This document shows, one piece after another, positions 33,486 to 43,150 of a DNA stretch of 64,000 bases. The position numbers and the translations under genes were made by a program. The notes under the pieces were generated by a model. The model did not search any database. It was given only the letters and a program-made list of their open reading frames with translations, and was not told where the DNA came from. The stretch is from assembly GCA_035771165.1 (NCBI GenBank), contig JAWNZC010000367.1:1274001-1338000 (forward strand), written 5' to 3'. Positions within the stretch are counted from its first letter, which is position 1; each line of letters opens with the position of its first letter. The DNA comes from Paragorgia papillata (Eukaryota > Cnidaria > Anthozoa > Scleralcyonacea > Coralliidae).

Positions 33486-33640
33486 GAAAAAACAGGAAAC
33501 GCGGTCGCTAATCGCATTGTTAAAAGAATGTCACACTATATCGCTTTCGTTCTATTAATCTTTACTATATGTTAGACTCTGGTAACACATGCATTGATTT
33601 GCCTGAACAATGATCAACGCGCTTTTGGAATAAGTATTTT
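33486..33640. repeat. Duplicated flank of the tropomyosin locus, uninterrupted copy
   Basis: TCGCTAATCGCATTGTTRAA, GTCACACTATATCGCTTTCG and TGAACAATGATCAACRCGCT recur in the same order upstream of the tropomyosin (34510-34557, then 36406-36470). In that second copy they are split by the satellite element, so this copy is the empty site. Confidence 0.75.
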
Positions 33641-33778
33641 ATACGCCTACATATAACTCAAGCAGTGCCAAGTTAATAGTACAGTAAGTTGATTTCCACG
33701 TATAAACTTATAGCTAACATGTCAACAGTACACCTGAAACCAGGCCCAGATTTACCGATAGGCTTACCAGACTATAGG

Positions 33779-33930
33779 AAAATTCGAGTGTAGAATATAT
33801 ACATTTTAAGACCAGACCGGGACCAGTTGCGAAAAATGCAACTACACAGACCTTCCGGCAGGAATTGAACCCACGACCTTGCGATTTTAGTGCAATGCTC
33901 TGACCACTGAGCCACGGAGGGCATTGCCGA
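33779..33930 (-). mobile_element. tRNA-derived SINE (family 2), minus copy
   Basis: On the minus strand: A box GTGGCTCAGTGGTCAGAGC, B box GGGTTCAATTCC, then TGCATTTTTCGCAACTGGTC and a body ending CTACACTCGAATTTTCC. Inverted partner of 34040-34195. Confidence 0.75.
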
Positions 33931-34039
33931 GCATGTTCTCAGGTAATCGAGTGAAATGCCCAATATCACTTATAATATACCCAATTCTCTCCTGGCATTA
34001 CCACCTTAATATATATATACAGAACTCGCGATCAAGCTC

Positions 34040-34195
34040 TCGGCAACGCGCTCAATGGTCAGAGCATTGCACTAGAATCGCAAGGCCGTGGTTTCAATTC
34101 CTGCCGGAAGGCCTGTATAGTTGCATTTTTCGCAACGCATGGTCCCGGTCTGGTCTTAAAATGTATATATTCTACACTCGAATTTTCCTTCACCA
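34040..34195 (+). mobile_element. tRNA-derived SINE (family 2), plus copy
   Basis: A box CGCTCAATGGTCAGAGC and mutated B box GGTTTCAATTCC, with the same body and 3' end as the minus copy. A 30-bp direct repeat (AATCGAGTGAAATGCCCAAT...) occurs on both sides, at about 33945 and 34218. Confidence 0.75.
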
Positions 34196-34579
34196 ATATC
34201 CTTAGAACATGCTATGTAATCGAGTGAAATGCCCAATATCACTTATAAATTACCAGGCTATAGCCTGTAGGCCCACAATTTGCACGGCCCATGTTTTAAA
34301 AAATGTTAAAAAATGGGATTTCAGACCTTTATATTTTGCTCGAAAGTGTCCTCAAAATGCGGGAAATGCTGTTTCAGAGACCCAAAATTCAAAACAATTC
34401 CGGGGTGCATGCCCACGGACCCCCCTACAAATGTGTCGTCACACTTAGCCTGTAGGCCCAAAATTGGTAAATCCGGGTCTCAGCTTGAAACACTCGCTGA
34501 GGAAAACGCAGTCGCTAATCGCATTGTTGAAAGAATGTCACACTATATCGCTTTCGTACCGGTGGCCCACAAGGGCAAC

Positions 34580-35665
34580 AGAGATATATATTCAACAGAG
34601 ATATATAAGTTTCAACAGTCTGAGATATATATTCAACAGAGATATATTCAACAGAGATATATATTCAACAGAGATATATATTCAACAAAGATATATTCAA
34701 CAGAGATATATAAGTTTCAACAGTCTGAGATATATATTCAACAGAGATATATTCAACAGAGATATATATTCAACAGAGATATATATTCAACAAAGATATA
34801 TTCAACAGAGATATATATTCAACAGAGATATATATTCAACAGAGAGATATATTCAACAGAGATATATATTCAACAGAGATATATAAGTTTCAACAGAGAT
34901 ATATATTCAACAGAGATATATATTCAACAAAGATATATTCAACAGAGATATATATTCAACAGAGATATATATTCAACAGAGAGATATATTCAACAGAGAT
35001 ATATATTCAACAGAGATATATATTCAACAGAGATATATATTCAACAGAGATACATATTCAACAGAGATATATATATTCAACAGAGATATAAATTCAACAG
35101 AGATATATATTCAACAAAGATATATTCAACAGAGATATATATTCAACAGAGATATATATTCAACAGAGATATATATTCAACAGAGATATATATTATATAT
35201 TCAACAGAGATATATATTCAACAGAGATATATATTCAACAGAGATATATAAGTTTCAACAGAGATATATATTCAACAGAGATATATATTCAACAGAGATA
35301 TATAAGTTTCAACAGAGATATATAAGTTTCAACAGAGATATATATTCAACAGAGATATATATTCAACAGAGATATATTCAACAGAGATATATATTCAGCA
35401 GAGATATATATTCAGCATTGAAACTTATATCTCTGTTGAAATTAATATATCTCTGTTGAATATATATCTCTGTTGAAACTTATATATCTCTGTTGAATAT
35501 ATATATCTCTGTTGAATATATATCTCTGTTGAAACATATATCTCTGTTGAATATATATCTCTGTTGAATATATATCTCTGTTGAATATATATCTCTCTGT
35601 TGAATATATATCTCTGTTGAATATATATCTCTGTTGAAACATATATCTCTGTTGAATATATATCT
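34580..35665. repeat. GATATATATTCAACAGA satellite, inverted halves
   Basis: Plus-oriented units run from 34580 to about 35413 and complementary units (TCTGTTGAATATATATC) from there to 35665. Variants GAAACTTATATATC, CAACAAAG and GAGAGATATATTC recur as longer-period blocks. The 312-codon YIQQRYIFNRDI frame is satellite translation. Confidence 0.95.
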
Positions 35666-35678
35666 CTGTTGAAACTTA

Positions 35679-36133
35679 GGCCACATAAAAAAAATTCCTT
35701 GATTCTCATCACCGCCCGACCACATTTTGAAGCCCGCGTACACATATGTTTTTATTTTGTTATAAAATATAAATGTGCCGCCCGACCGAAAATCTGCAGA
35801 AAATTAATTTTTTTTATATTTTATATTCGATTTTTGATGTCCCAAGCCGAGAATTTCTGCAACGGAATTATTTCATTGCGTGTTGGGGGACATGGTGGGA
35901 CCTTGGTGTGACTTTGAAGGGAAATATAGGAACTGTCAACCTTTCTACGCAAGTGTTTTATTGTGTACATTTTGGAAAACAAGGAAAAATAAAAACACCT
36001 CCCTCTCCAATTTCAAAATTTTATGGAATATTTTTTATATTTTAATATAAAATATAAAATATAAACCTCCCGCCTCTTCGACATTTTCAAAATGTAGTGA
36101 TGAGAATCAAGGAATTTTTTTTATGTGATGGCC
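35679..36133. mobile_element. Harbinger-like foldback nested in the satellite (TTA)
   Basis: GGCCACATAAAAAAAATTCC and its inverse GGAATTTTTTTTATGTGATGGCC arms lie between TTA (35676-35678) and TTA (36134-36136). Removing one TTA copy plus the element restores the satellite motif GAAACTTATATATCTCTG. Confidence 0.75.
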
Positions 36134-36595
36134 TTATATATCTCTGTTGAATATATATCTCTGTTGAAACTTATATATCTCTGTTGAATATATATCTCTG
36201 TTGAAACATATATCTCTGTTGAATATATATCTCTGTTGAATATATATCTCTGTTGAAACATATATCTCTGTTGAATATATATCTCCGTTGAAACTTAGGG
36301 GGCGTCTCAAAATTTCGTCACTTTTCCCTATATGGATAACCCGCTAAAAATCGTGATATATATCTCTGTTGAATATATATCTCTGTTGCCCTTGTGGGCC
36401 ACCGTACTTTCGTTCTATAATCTTTACTTTGATTTGTCTGAACAATGATCAACACGCTTTCGCAATAGATACATGCACGCCTGAGCGTGCCAATTTGTAA
36501 ACTATTACTACCAGTCGAGAGAAGACAAACGCGTCGAACGTTGGCTGTGAATAGCGTCTTCTGCGAGTCCTCTGCCGGTTTTTGTATTTTGAAAT

Positions 36596-37315
36596 ATGTC
36601 AAAGCAAGGCAGCCTCGATAAAGTTAAAGACACGCTTGTCAAGCTCAAAGAGAGCATCGACACTGCCGAAGACCGACAGATCGAAGCGACCCAGCTAAAA
36701 CGAGAGGCAGATGACAGATTGGAGCAAGCAGAAGAGGAGCTCGAGAGTTATCGCCGCTGCCTAAAACTTCTACAAGCAGACCTGACAAAAACCAAGAAAA
36801 CGTTGGAAGAGAAAGAAAGCCGGCTTGCTCACGTCGAGGGACGTTCCTTAGACGATGACGGAAAAAGACGGGAATTCGAAGGAGTAGAGGTGGAAAGCGA
36901 AGCCCAGCTGATCGCCATTGAAGATGAAGCGCTCGTCGCGAAACAGCAAGCCGCAGAAGCGTCGCACGTCCTTATGGAAACCAAGAGAAAACTGCAAGTT
37001 GTGGAAGCAGACCTGCAGAAGGTTTACCAAAGGCTCGAGACCGCCGAGAAAAAAGAGAAAGGCCATATGGACACTATCGAAAGATGCGGCGACGAGTTAC
37101 GGAATCTAGATGATCGCGATAGCGACGCAGCGGAACGGGAAATCGAAGCCGAAGAGAAGTTGAGTTTCTTGGAAGATCAACTGAAAGAGGCTGTGGTGAG
37201 AATGGAAAACGCCGAAAGAGATGTCGCGCGAATGGAAAATATCGTCATGAGCGTTAGAAACGATCTGGAGGCAGAAAAGAAGAGGAAAGACGAAATTATT
37301 AAATTATGCGTTTGA
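36596..37315 (+). CDS. Tropomyosin, intronless, C-terminally disrupted
   Basis: One 239-codon frame from ATG 36596 with heptad repeats throughout: KVKDTLVKLKESIDTAEDRQ, ADDRLEQAEEELE, AAEREIEAEEKLSFLEDQLK, VARMENIV. Tropomyosins are parallel coiled-coil dimers that lie along actin; short forms of about 240-250 residues are usual in cnidarians. No intron is visible, so it is either a natural single-exon gene or a retrocopy. The frame ends KLCV-TGA at 37313. An acidic tail frame continues one base out of phase beyond a 53-bp foldback, so the present stop is probably secondary. Codon use is GC-richer than the surroundings, and an AATAAA follows at 37582, consistent with a recently functional gene. 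Confidence 0.85.
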   Translation: MSKQGSLDKVKDTLVKLKESIDTAEDRQIEATQLKREADDRLEQAEEELESYRRCLKLLQADLTKTKKTLEEKESRLAHVEGRSLDDDGKRREFEGVEVESEAQLIAIEDEALVAKQQAAEASHVLMETKRKLQVVEADLQKVYQRLETAEKKEKGHMDTIERCGDELRNLDDRDSDAAEREIEAEEKLSFLEDQLKEAVVRMENAERDVARMENIVMSVRNDLEAEKKRKDEIIKLCV

Positions 37316-37325
37316 AGCGCCTGAG

Positions 37326-37378
37326 CCTAGCTTGCGGGCAGGCCCTCCTGTTGCTTGAGAGAGCCTGCTCGCAGGCTA
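37326..37378. mobile_element. 53-bp foldback insertion after tropomyosin stop
   Basis: CCTAGCTTGCGGGCAGGC / GCCTGCTCGCAGGCTA are inverted. They are flanked by a perfect 7-bp GCCTGAG (37319-37325 and 37379-37385). The total added length is 60 nt, a multiple of three, but it carries TGA and TAG in the tail frame. Confidence 0.65.
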
Positions 37379-37379
37379 G

Positions 37380-37478
37380 CCTGAGCTGAACCAAGAGCCC
37401 GAAGAATCTCAAGAGCCCGAAGAGCCTGAAGAGGAAGACGAGGACTACTCATACCGAACACATATAATGAACAGTTAG
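37380..37478 (+). pseudogene. Detached acidic tropomyosin-like tail
   Basis: A 32-codon stretch, PELNQEPEESQEPEEPEEED then EDYSYRTHIMNS and TAG. It is in the +1 frame relative to the tropomyosin. Extending this frame upstream past the foldback gives NYAFEA before PEL. It looks like the original C-terminus, lost by a 1-nt frameshift plus the insertion. Confidence 0.5.
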
Positions 37479-37581
37479 GTTTTTTATCGCTTTGCATATT
37501 TCTCGAACTAACCGGCTAGCTTTAGCTTTTTTTAAGTCTATTAAAATTGTTTTTTTAACCGTTAATAGATTATTAATACTA

Positions 37582-37587
37582 AATAAA
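37582..37587 (+). terminator. Poly(A) signal of the tropomyosin gene
   Basis: AATAAA about 100 nt after the stop of the acidic-tail frame, followed by a T-rich stretch. Confidence 0.65.
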
Positions 37588-37674
37588 GAATACATTTTTT
37601 ATCGTCTTGCGTGTGTTGACTAGTGACAGGGGCGGATCTAGGAAAATTTATACCTTAAGGCCCCGTTCACACTA

Positions 37675-38483
37675 CAGTGAAACCTGAGTTTTGCGACCCC
37701 CATGTTTTACGACCACCTGTCATATACGACCACTTTTTCTGGCACGGACGATTTGTAGTTGAAATATACCTGCAATGAGCGACCACCTGCCTTACGCGAC
37801 CAGCGACCGGTTTTTTGTGTCCCAAACCAGATATTTACCTGTTATGAGCGACCACCTCAACGTAAAACTGCTGAAATACGTTAAAGAAATACCCGTTTTT
37901 TCATAGTAAACAAACGCGAATGCGACCACATGCGAAAACAAGAAACCGGAAGTGTTGCTCAATTGCCGTGTTACCGCATTTTAGTCTTGTTTTGCTTCTC
38001 TTTTGAGCATTATTTGATGAAAATCTGTGTGAATTTCTCCTGCCATGCCAAAGCCAAATACTTTTTAGTTGATGTTTGAGAGTTAATACAATGACTGAAC
38101 AATCCAAAACCATGAGTAATATTTGTTAACTTTAGACAAGCTGATCTTGACGATCGTTTACCGCGACAAGTTTGTATATTTTACAACGGCTTTTTAACTT
38201 GGAAAGGAAAGTGACAAAACTGAGTGCATGTTCACATCTAAAAAATACTACTGGAAGATCGTAAATAAAGCCAAGAGCTTTTACAAGACCAAACCAGCGC
38301 AAAAATTGAATCTGAAACGTAACAAAAACACAGCGCAAAAACTGAAGTGAACGACAGTACGAGTCGCGGCGCTGCCAAAATGGCCGCTATGACGTCACAT
38401 CACTACCTGTCTGAACGACCACCTGTCCTTAACGACCACTTTTACGTGGCACCTGGGGTGGTCGCAAAACTCAGGATTCACAC
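37675..38483. mobile_element. pogo/Tigger-like MITE (TA)
   Basis: CAGTGAAACCTGAGTTTTGC and GCAAAACTCAGGATTCACAC are inverted ends, with TA on both sides (37673-37674, 38484-38485). The body has several GCGACCACCTG units. The CAGTGAAACC terminus and TA target suit pogo/Tigger relatives; no transposase is present. Confidence 0.65.
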
Positions 38484-38529
38484 TATACCGAATAGCTTTT
38501 GTGCCGACACGAAAACCATACCGGATATA

Positions 38530-38838
38530 GCCTGCGTAGCAGGCGTTCTGTTCTGGGGGAAAGGGTTGAGAGGGACAGCGGAAAGAGGCTTGAGAGGGCG
38601 GCGGTGGAGCGCGCGCGAGAGGCGAGAAAAAAATAAAGCGAGGCGAGAAGAAAATATAGGGGGGGGGGAATTCGCCTTTCCTCCCAATTTTTTCCCCGCC
38701 CTCCCCCTATTTTCTTCTCGCCTCGCTTTATTTCTTTCTCGCCTGTCGCGCGCGCGCTCCACTGGCGCCCTCTCAAGCCTCTTCCCGCTGCCCCTCTCAA
38801 CCCTTTCCCCCAGAACAGAACGCCTGCCCGGATAGGCC
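38530..38838. mobile_element. GC-rich palindrome nested in the Harbinger-like element
   Basis: Arms read AGGCGTTCTGTTCTGGGGG .. CCCCCAGAACAGAACGCCT, with GCGAGGCGAGAAGAAAATA and its complement near the centre (38660-38720). Three overlapping frames of 136-162 codons over it are palindrome artefacts. Confidence 0.7.
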
Positions 38839-39359
38839 TTCTGTTCACACACAAAACGCCTGTTCCGGCACAATTTCTGTGCCGGCACGCCGTTGCGCCG
38901 CTCCGATCTCGAAAGAGGTACATCTTGTATCGGATAGCTTTTTGTGCCGTTTCAGCTCCAGTGTGAACGGAGATCGAAATCGTTTCGGAAGTATATTAAT
39001 AGAATAGAGCGTGATGATTGGTTGGATCACGGGGTTATATCGTATTCGGCACGAAACGGCACATAATTATGCCGTCTGTTCACACTATACCGGATAGGTT
39101 TTCGTGCCTAGTGTGAACGGGGCCTTAGTCAAACACGCAATCTAGGGGGGTTCGGGGGCATGCCCCCCGGAAACTTTGAAATTGGGTCTCTAAAATGGCA
39201 TTTCCCGCGTTCTGATAGCACTTTAAAGAAAAATCGTAAAATTTTCAACATGTTTTTAATGGCACATTTTATTATTTTCAAGAAAGTATTGTATTTTATT
39301 TTATCCGAGACCTTGTGACAGTTTGTAAATGTTAAATTTCTTGCAGTGATCAAAAAGGG

Positions 39360-40084
39360 GAATCCCATAATTAGTAAAGATACATGACATATGACATTTT
39401 TTATAAAGGTTTATGTGTAGTTATGGGAACCACATTGGGGTTTTGGTCGCGTATTATTGTGAAACGAGGGAGAATTTGAATGAAGAGCGCAATTGGCCTC
39501 CGGCTATGTTGCGTATGAAAGGCGACACGGAACACGCTGTTGGACATGCAGTGTAAAATTAGGAACCATGAAAAAAACATCAGAAAAAGAATAAAGGATT
39601 TGTAACGTATAGTATAGTGCTATCAGGATCTTAGGACACAACCCTGGACGCGTTTCGACCTTCTATGGTGGTCTCATCAGCAGGGATTTGGGGTTGGGAG
39701 TGTGATTTAAGTAAATAGTTACTTAGAACAAAATAATAAACTTATTTATAAACACTATCAACACGGTAATATAATAAAGGAGAGGAGATAAAGTGAGTGC
39801 TTACCAAACTTGTTGTTTTTGTTTTTTAGTCCAACGCGTCGTAGCATCTTGGAATTGGTATATAAAAGGGACTCGTTGTCGATGTATGTTTCGGTTGTAG
39901 CCGTATAAGCCAAAATCGCGCTCCTCTATTGTGAGTCTTCGGGTGCGCAATGAGGGCGTACGTATATCTGATGTCTTCTTCATAATTCTTTGTTTTTTTT
40001 GTAAAAAAGTTACAATTCATAGGTCCCTGTCACTAGTCTCTTTCGAAATTGTAAAAGCGAAGACTATGATACTAATAGAACAGC
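39360..40084. other. Sequence without recognisable genes
   Basis: A GCGTTTCGACCTTCTATGGT motif at 39650 resembles dispersed repeats elsewhere in the window. Nothing coding was seen. Confidence 0.35.
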
Positions 40085-40640
40085 GGGAAACGGCGAGGGG
40101 CAAAGCACTCCAAAGATCCTGTACACTTCGACGAAAAGTCCGCGAAACGTCCAGCGGAATTTTAAAAATCCTTAAAAATCCCCCAAAATTCTTGAAAATC
40201 CTTGAAAATCCATAAAAATCCATGGAAATCCTTTGAAAATCCATAAAATCCGACTCAATTGATCAAAATCCCCAGAAAATCCGAAGAAATCTGCACTTTC
40301 TCTTACGAATTCCTGCAGTACTTTATGTAATTTTTTTATATATTTTTTTTTACTTTTTGTATTTTCATATTTGACTGTTTTTATGAATATATTTCCCTGC
40401 TATTCTCCCATTTGGCTCCTACGCCTTTATTATTTCCCAGTTTCACTTAAAGCTCGGCCAGAACATGAAAAATAAAGAGAAAATATCGTGAATAAGTTTC
40501 ACAAAAAGTCCGGAAAAGTTCGCAAAAAATACACAAAAGTCCGAAAGTCCGATGAGAAAATCCAAGGACTTTTGGAAGTCCGAAAGTCTCGTACACTTTT
40601 TTCGGGATGCTTTGCCCTTCGGGAAACGGTGTTCCCAACG
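40085..40640. mobile_element. Foldback with GGGAAACGG..GGGCAAAGCA ends
   Basis: CGGGAAACGGCGAGGGGCAA and its inverse TTGCCCTTCGGGAAACGG bound the region. Inside, 40165-40290 is a run of GAAAATCC-type units. The 85-94-codon frames fall in the repeats. Confidence 0.55.
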
Positions 40641-40990
40641 CAATTTCAAGTTAATTATTTCTGAAAAAAATGGAGGTAAAAAATAGAAGGGGATGGTCAC
40701 AAATACTTTTTTTACAAACGGGAGAGAGAGAGAGAGGCACTCAAGTTTTAAAATGGCTTTGGAATGAAAATTTGATCCACCAAATGTATAAGCGTTTTCT
40801 GTAAAAATGTTCCTTTATTTATTATTCATTATTTGAATAGCCTGCGCGCATAGCCTTGGTGAAAGACATGATATGATAATAATAATGACGTCGCAAAATG
40901 CTCGGGCCCCTAATTAATCCCTTTTGCACGGAGCCCGTGGAGTTTACCCACCCTTCCCACCCAACCACTCATAAGAACGTCAGGCTGAAA
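40641..40990. other. Sequence without recognisable genes
   Basis: A short GAGA run at 40720-40734. Nothing else recognised. Confidence 0.35.
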
Positions 40991-40994
40991 TTAA

Positions 40995-42345
40995 GAATTT
41001 ATTACTCGGGCTACCTGTGGTAGAACGAGTCTAGGTTCTGTGTCTAGGTTTCGGCTCCGTTTGTTTTTATTTTTTCGCCACACAAAATTGCATTATTTCA
41101 TCATCCCGTCAGACCTTGCGAAACTGTATTAAAAGGCACAGTTGCGTGCTCGGTTTTTTCGAGTTCTTTTGCCTTTGATCGAGTTGGGTTGATCAGGTGT
41201 TTTCCAACGGTATCGGTGAATTCACGAGTAGTTGATCAGTAATGTTGTTGACAAGGTTTGTCCGTGAAGACAGAATAGACGAATTTATTACAGACACGAA
41301 AAAATGCCGTGTTGACATCAGTACCTAGGAAGTTTGACTTGAGGACTAGAGACACAAAAAAGGGCCACAGTATATCAAAGAACATATTTTTATTTTTATT
41401 TTTTATTTTACAAGATTTGCCAGATAATACACACATACAAACAATCAAGAAATATAAAGGAAATAAATAGTGATATAAAGTAAATACAAAGGCAGGGACT
41501 GACCACAGAGATAAATCTCCAATAACGGGGTCCCACATATACGTACTGTTTACCTAGTAACGACTTTCTCCTTGTTTGAATAGCTAAACCTTTTGCAAGT
41601 GACCGAGTTATAGTTGAACAAAGGCTTTACAATGTTTTAATACAACTTAACTGCACACGCCTGCGATCGCGGTAGACCTAAATTAAGCCTGGTTTCCATA
41701 TAGCCGTAAGAGCCAGCGGCATGGCTGCGGCAAGAGGCAATGGTCCAATTGCATACAGCTTTTTATTGCTGGCTAATTCAACACTGTCTATGATTGGACC
41801 ATCGCCCCTTGCCGCAGCCATGCCGCCGGCTCTTAAGGCTATATGGAAACCAGGCTTTAGATGACGAGCTATTTCAAAACAGGTGCCACCTGGCCTTGCT
41901 GCTTTATAGTCCGACAACTACAAAATGCAAGTATAATAATAAGCACCGAATAGAGCAAATACCGGTAAGATATCAATATTGGAACTGTTCAGTGCATGTC
42001 TAGATATCGCGTAGGTGTCGCGTGTCGTATTACATTTGGAAACGCGTGTTTCAAAACATGTTTAAATATATTTTCTGTTTGTCCAAATTTAAGTAAATTC
42101 TATATGAAAATGATCGCTTGATTCTGCCGAATGCGACACTATAGGTTTTGTCTTCTAAATACATTAGAAAACCTTCGGCGCTTCCTGCACCGCTGCAGTT
42201 CATATAAGACCATAGTTCTATTTTTGAAAATCTATGCAAATATGCATTGCCATTGTCATGCATGTAGTCTTGCTAGAGTACGCACAGGCTACGCGAAGCT
42301 TTCAGAAATCAGTAGCCCGCGTGAACGCCTGAGCAGGCGTCTTGT
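40995..42345. repeat. Left copy of a repeat inverted at 61.1-61.7 kb
   Basis: TTATTACTCGGGCTACCTGT, CTAGGTTTCGGCTCCG and TCATCCCGTCAG at 40995-41110, TTGATCAGTAATG near 41231 and CAGTAGCCCGCGTGAACGCC at about 42313 reappear in inverse order at 61740-61080. This copy is longer because of inserts, including a LINE-like A/T tail at 41380-41540 and the MITE at 41686. Confidence 0.6.
41686..41856. mobile_element. Harbinger-like palindromic MITE, 171 bp (TTA)
   Basis: AGCCTGGTTTCCATATAGCC and its inverse GGCTATATGGAAACCAGGCT bound the element between TTA (41683-41685) and TTA (41857-41859). Arms of about 65 bp are almost perfect. Confidence 0.8.
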
Positions 42346-42449
42346 TTATACTAGAAATTACTATCGCAAGTGAAGTGCTACCTCAAATAGGACAAAAACA
42401 TTTAGCCTACTCTGCAGGCAACTCTGTGCAGTATGTGGCCAATGTGACA

Positions 42450-42530
42450 CCCCCCTTGCCCACTCCACCCAAGATTGCCCACTCCACCCAAGATTGCACC
42501 CACTCCACCCAATTGCCCACTCCACCTGAG
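42450..42530. repeat. Tandem CCCACTCCACCCAAGATTG
   Basis: Four imperfect units of 15-20 bp. Confidence 0.8.
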
Positions 42531-43150
42531 TTTGCTGATTTGGTAAAATGTAGGTTCTTGTTAGCGGGTTTTTACTGTAGTTGCGCCAGAATTATTAATA
42601 GTGAAAACAAACTACGTATATAGACGCAAAAAGCTGGTCACCACATGCGTATATGCCTACTGTGCAAAAGTACACATAAGTACAGTAAGCCTTTGCCAGC
42701 TTGCCGAGTTTTGCCTCTCCCAAAACCAAACACTTGATTTAAATATTAACGAGACCAAACTAACGTATGTACTATAGACCTTTAATATTCATTTATTTAT
42801 TTGTTTATTAACTTTACAACCATGAAAGAATGAAAATATACAGGAAATAAAGAGTGCAATACTTGAACATGATTGAAGGAATGATCAACAGGACACGAGT
42901 CCCATGTGAAGACCAACCCAACAAAAAAATTACATAATAAACGTTAAGTAAACACACGATAAAAAAAACAACAAACTAATACACAAATTACATAAGAATA
43001 AAGATTTAAGAGCAACAACTTGGATTGAAAGAACGACATTTAGAACAGAAACTTTTCCAGGTGCGCAGTCTATTATCATCGAAATTGGAGTCTAACTTAG
43101 AAGAGTAGTGAATATAAAGTTCATGTTTAAAAATGGAAACAGAAGTACTA

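Larger units (their letters stand above)
33741..34483. mobile_element. hAT-like element with 8-bp TSD, SINE-laden
   Basis: Ends CAGGCCCAGATTTACC and GGTAAATCCGGGTCTCAG, flanked by CCTGAAAC (33733-33740) and CTTGAAAC (34484-34491): 8 bp with one mismatch. Two tRNA-derived SINE copies in opposite orientation sit inside. Confidence 0.65.
34558..36405. mobile_element. TIR element packed with GATATATATTCAACA satellite
   Basis: Termini ACCGGTGGCCCACAAGGGCA and TGCCCTTGTGGGCCACCGT are inverted. They are flanked by GCTTTCGT (34550-34557) and ACTTTCGT (36406-36413): 8 bp, one mismatch. The interior is about 1.4 kb of 15-17-bp satellite that flips orientation at about 35413, and a nested Harbinger-like element occupies 35679-36133. 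The related locus at 33548 lacks the whole insertion. Confidence 0.75.
37658..39124. mobile_element. Harbinger-like element, 1.47 kb, with nested insertions
   Basis: Inverted ends AGGCCCCGTTCACAC / GTGTGAACGGGGCC are flanked by TTA at 37655-37657 and 39125-39127. The related hAT sequence at 28405 shows the uninserted ATACCTTAGTCAAA. It contains a pogo-like MITE and a GC-rich palindrome. Confidence 0.75.
37627..39350. mobile_element. hAT-like fragment interrupted by a Harbinger-like element
   Basis: 37627-37657 (CAGGGGCGGATCTAGG..) and 39125-39350 together match 28379-28560 of the intact hAT-like element. No right-hand CCCCTG end was found, so it is truncated. Confidence 0.65.

Noticed and set aside
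34313..35251. 312-codon frame rich in YIQQRYIFNRDI, and similar frames on the minus strand at 35.4-35.7 kb
   Set aside because: Pure translation of the GATATATATTCAACA satellite; there is no start context, domain or non-repeat coding part.
36848..37109. Minus- and plus-strand frames overlapping the tropomyosin
   Set aside because: Shadows of the highly repetitive coiled-coil coding sequence.
38347..38923. Overlapping 136-162-codon frames on both strands
   Set aside because: They lie on a GC-rich palindrome, so both strands stay open together; no conserved motif.
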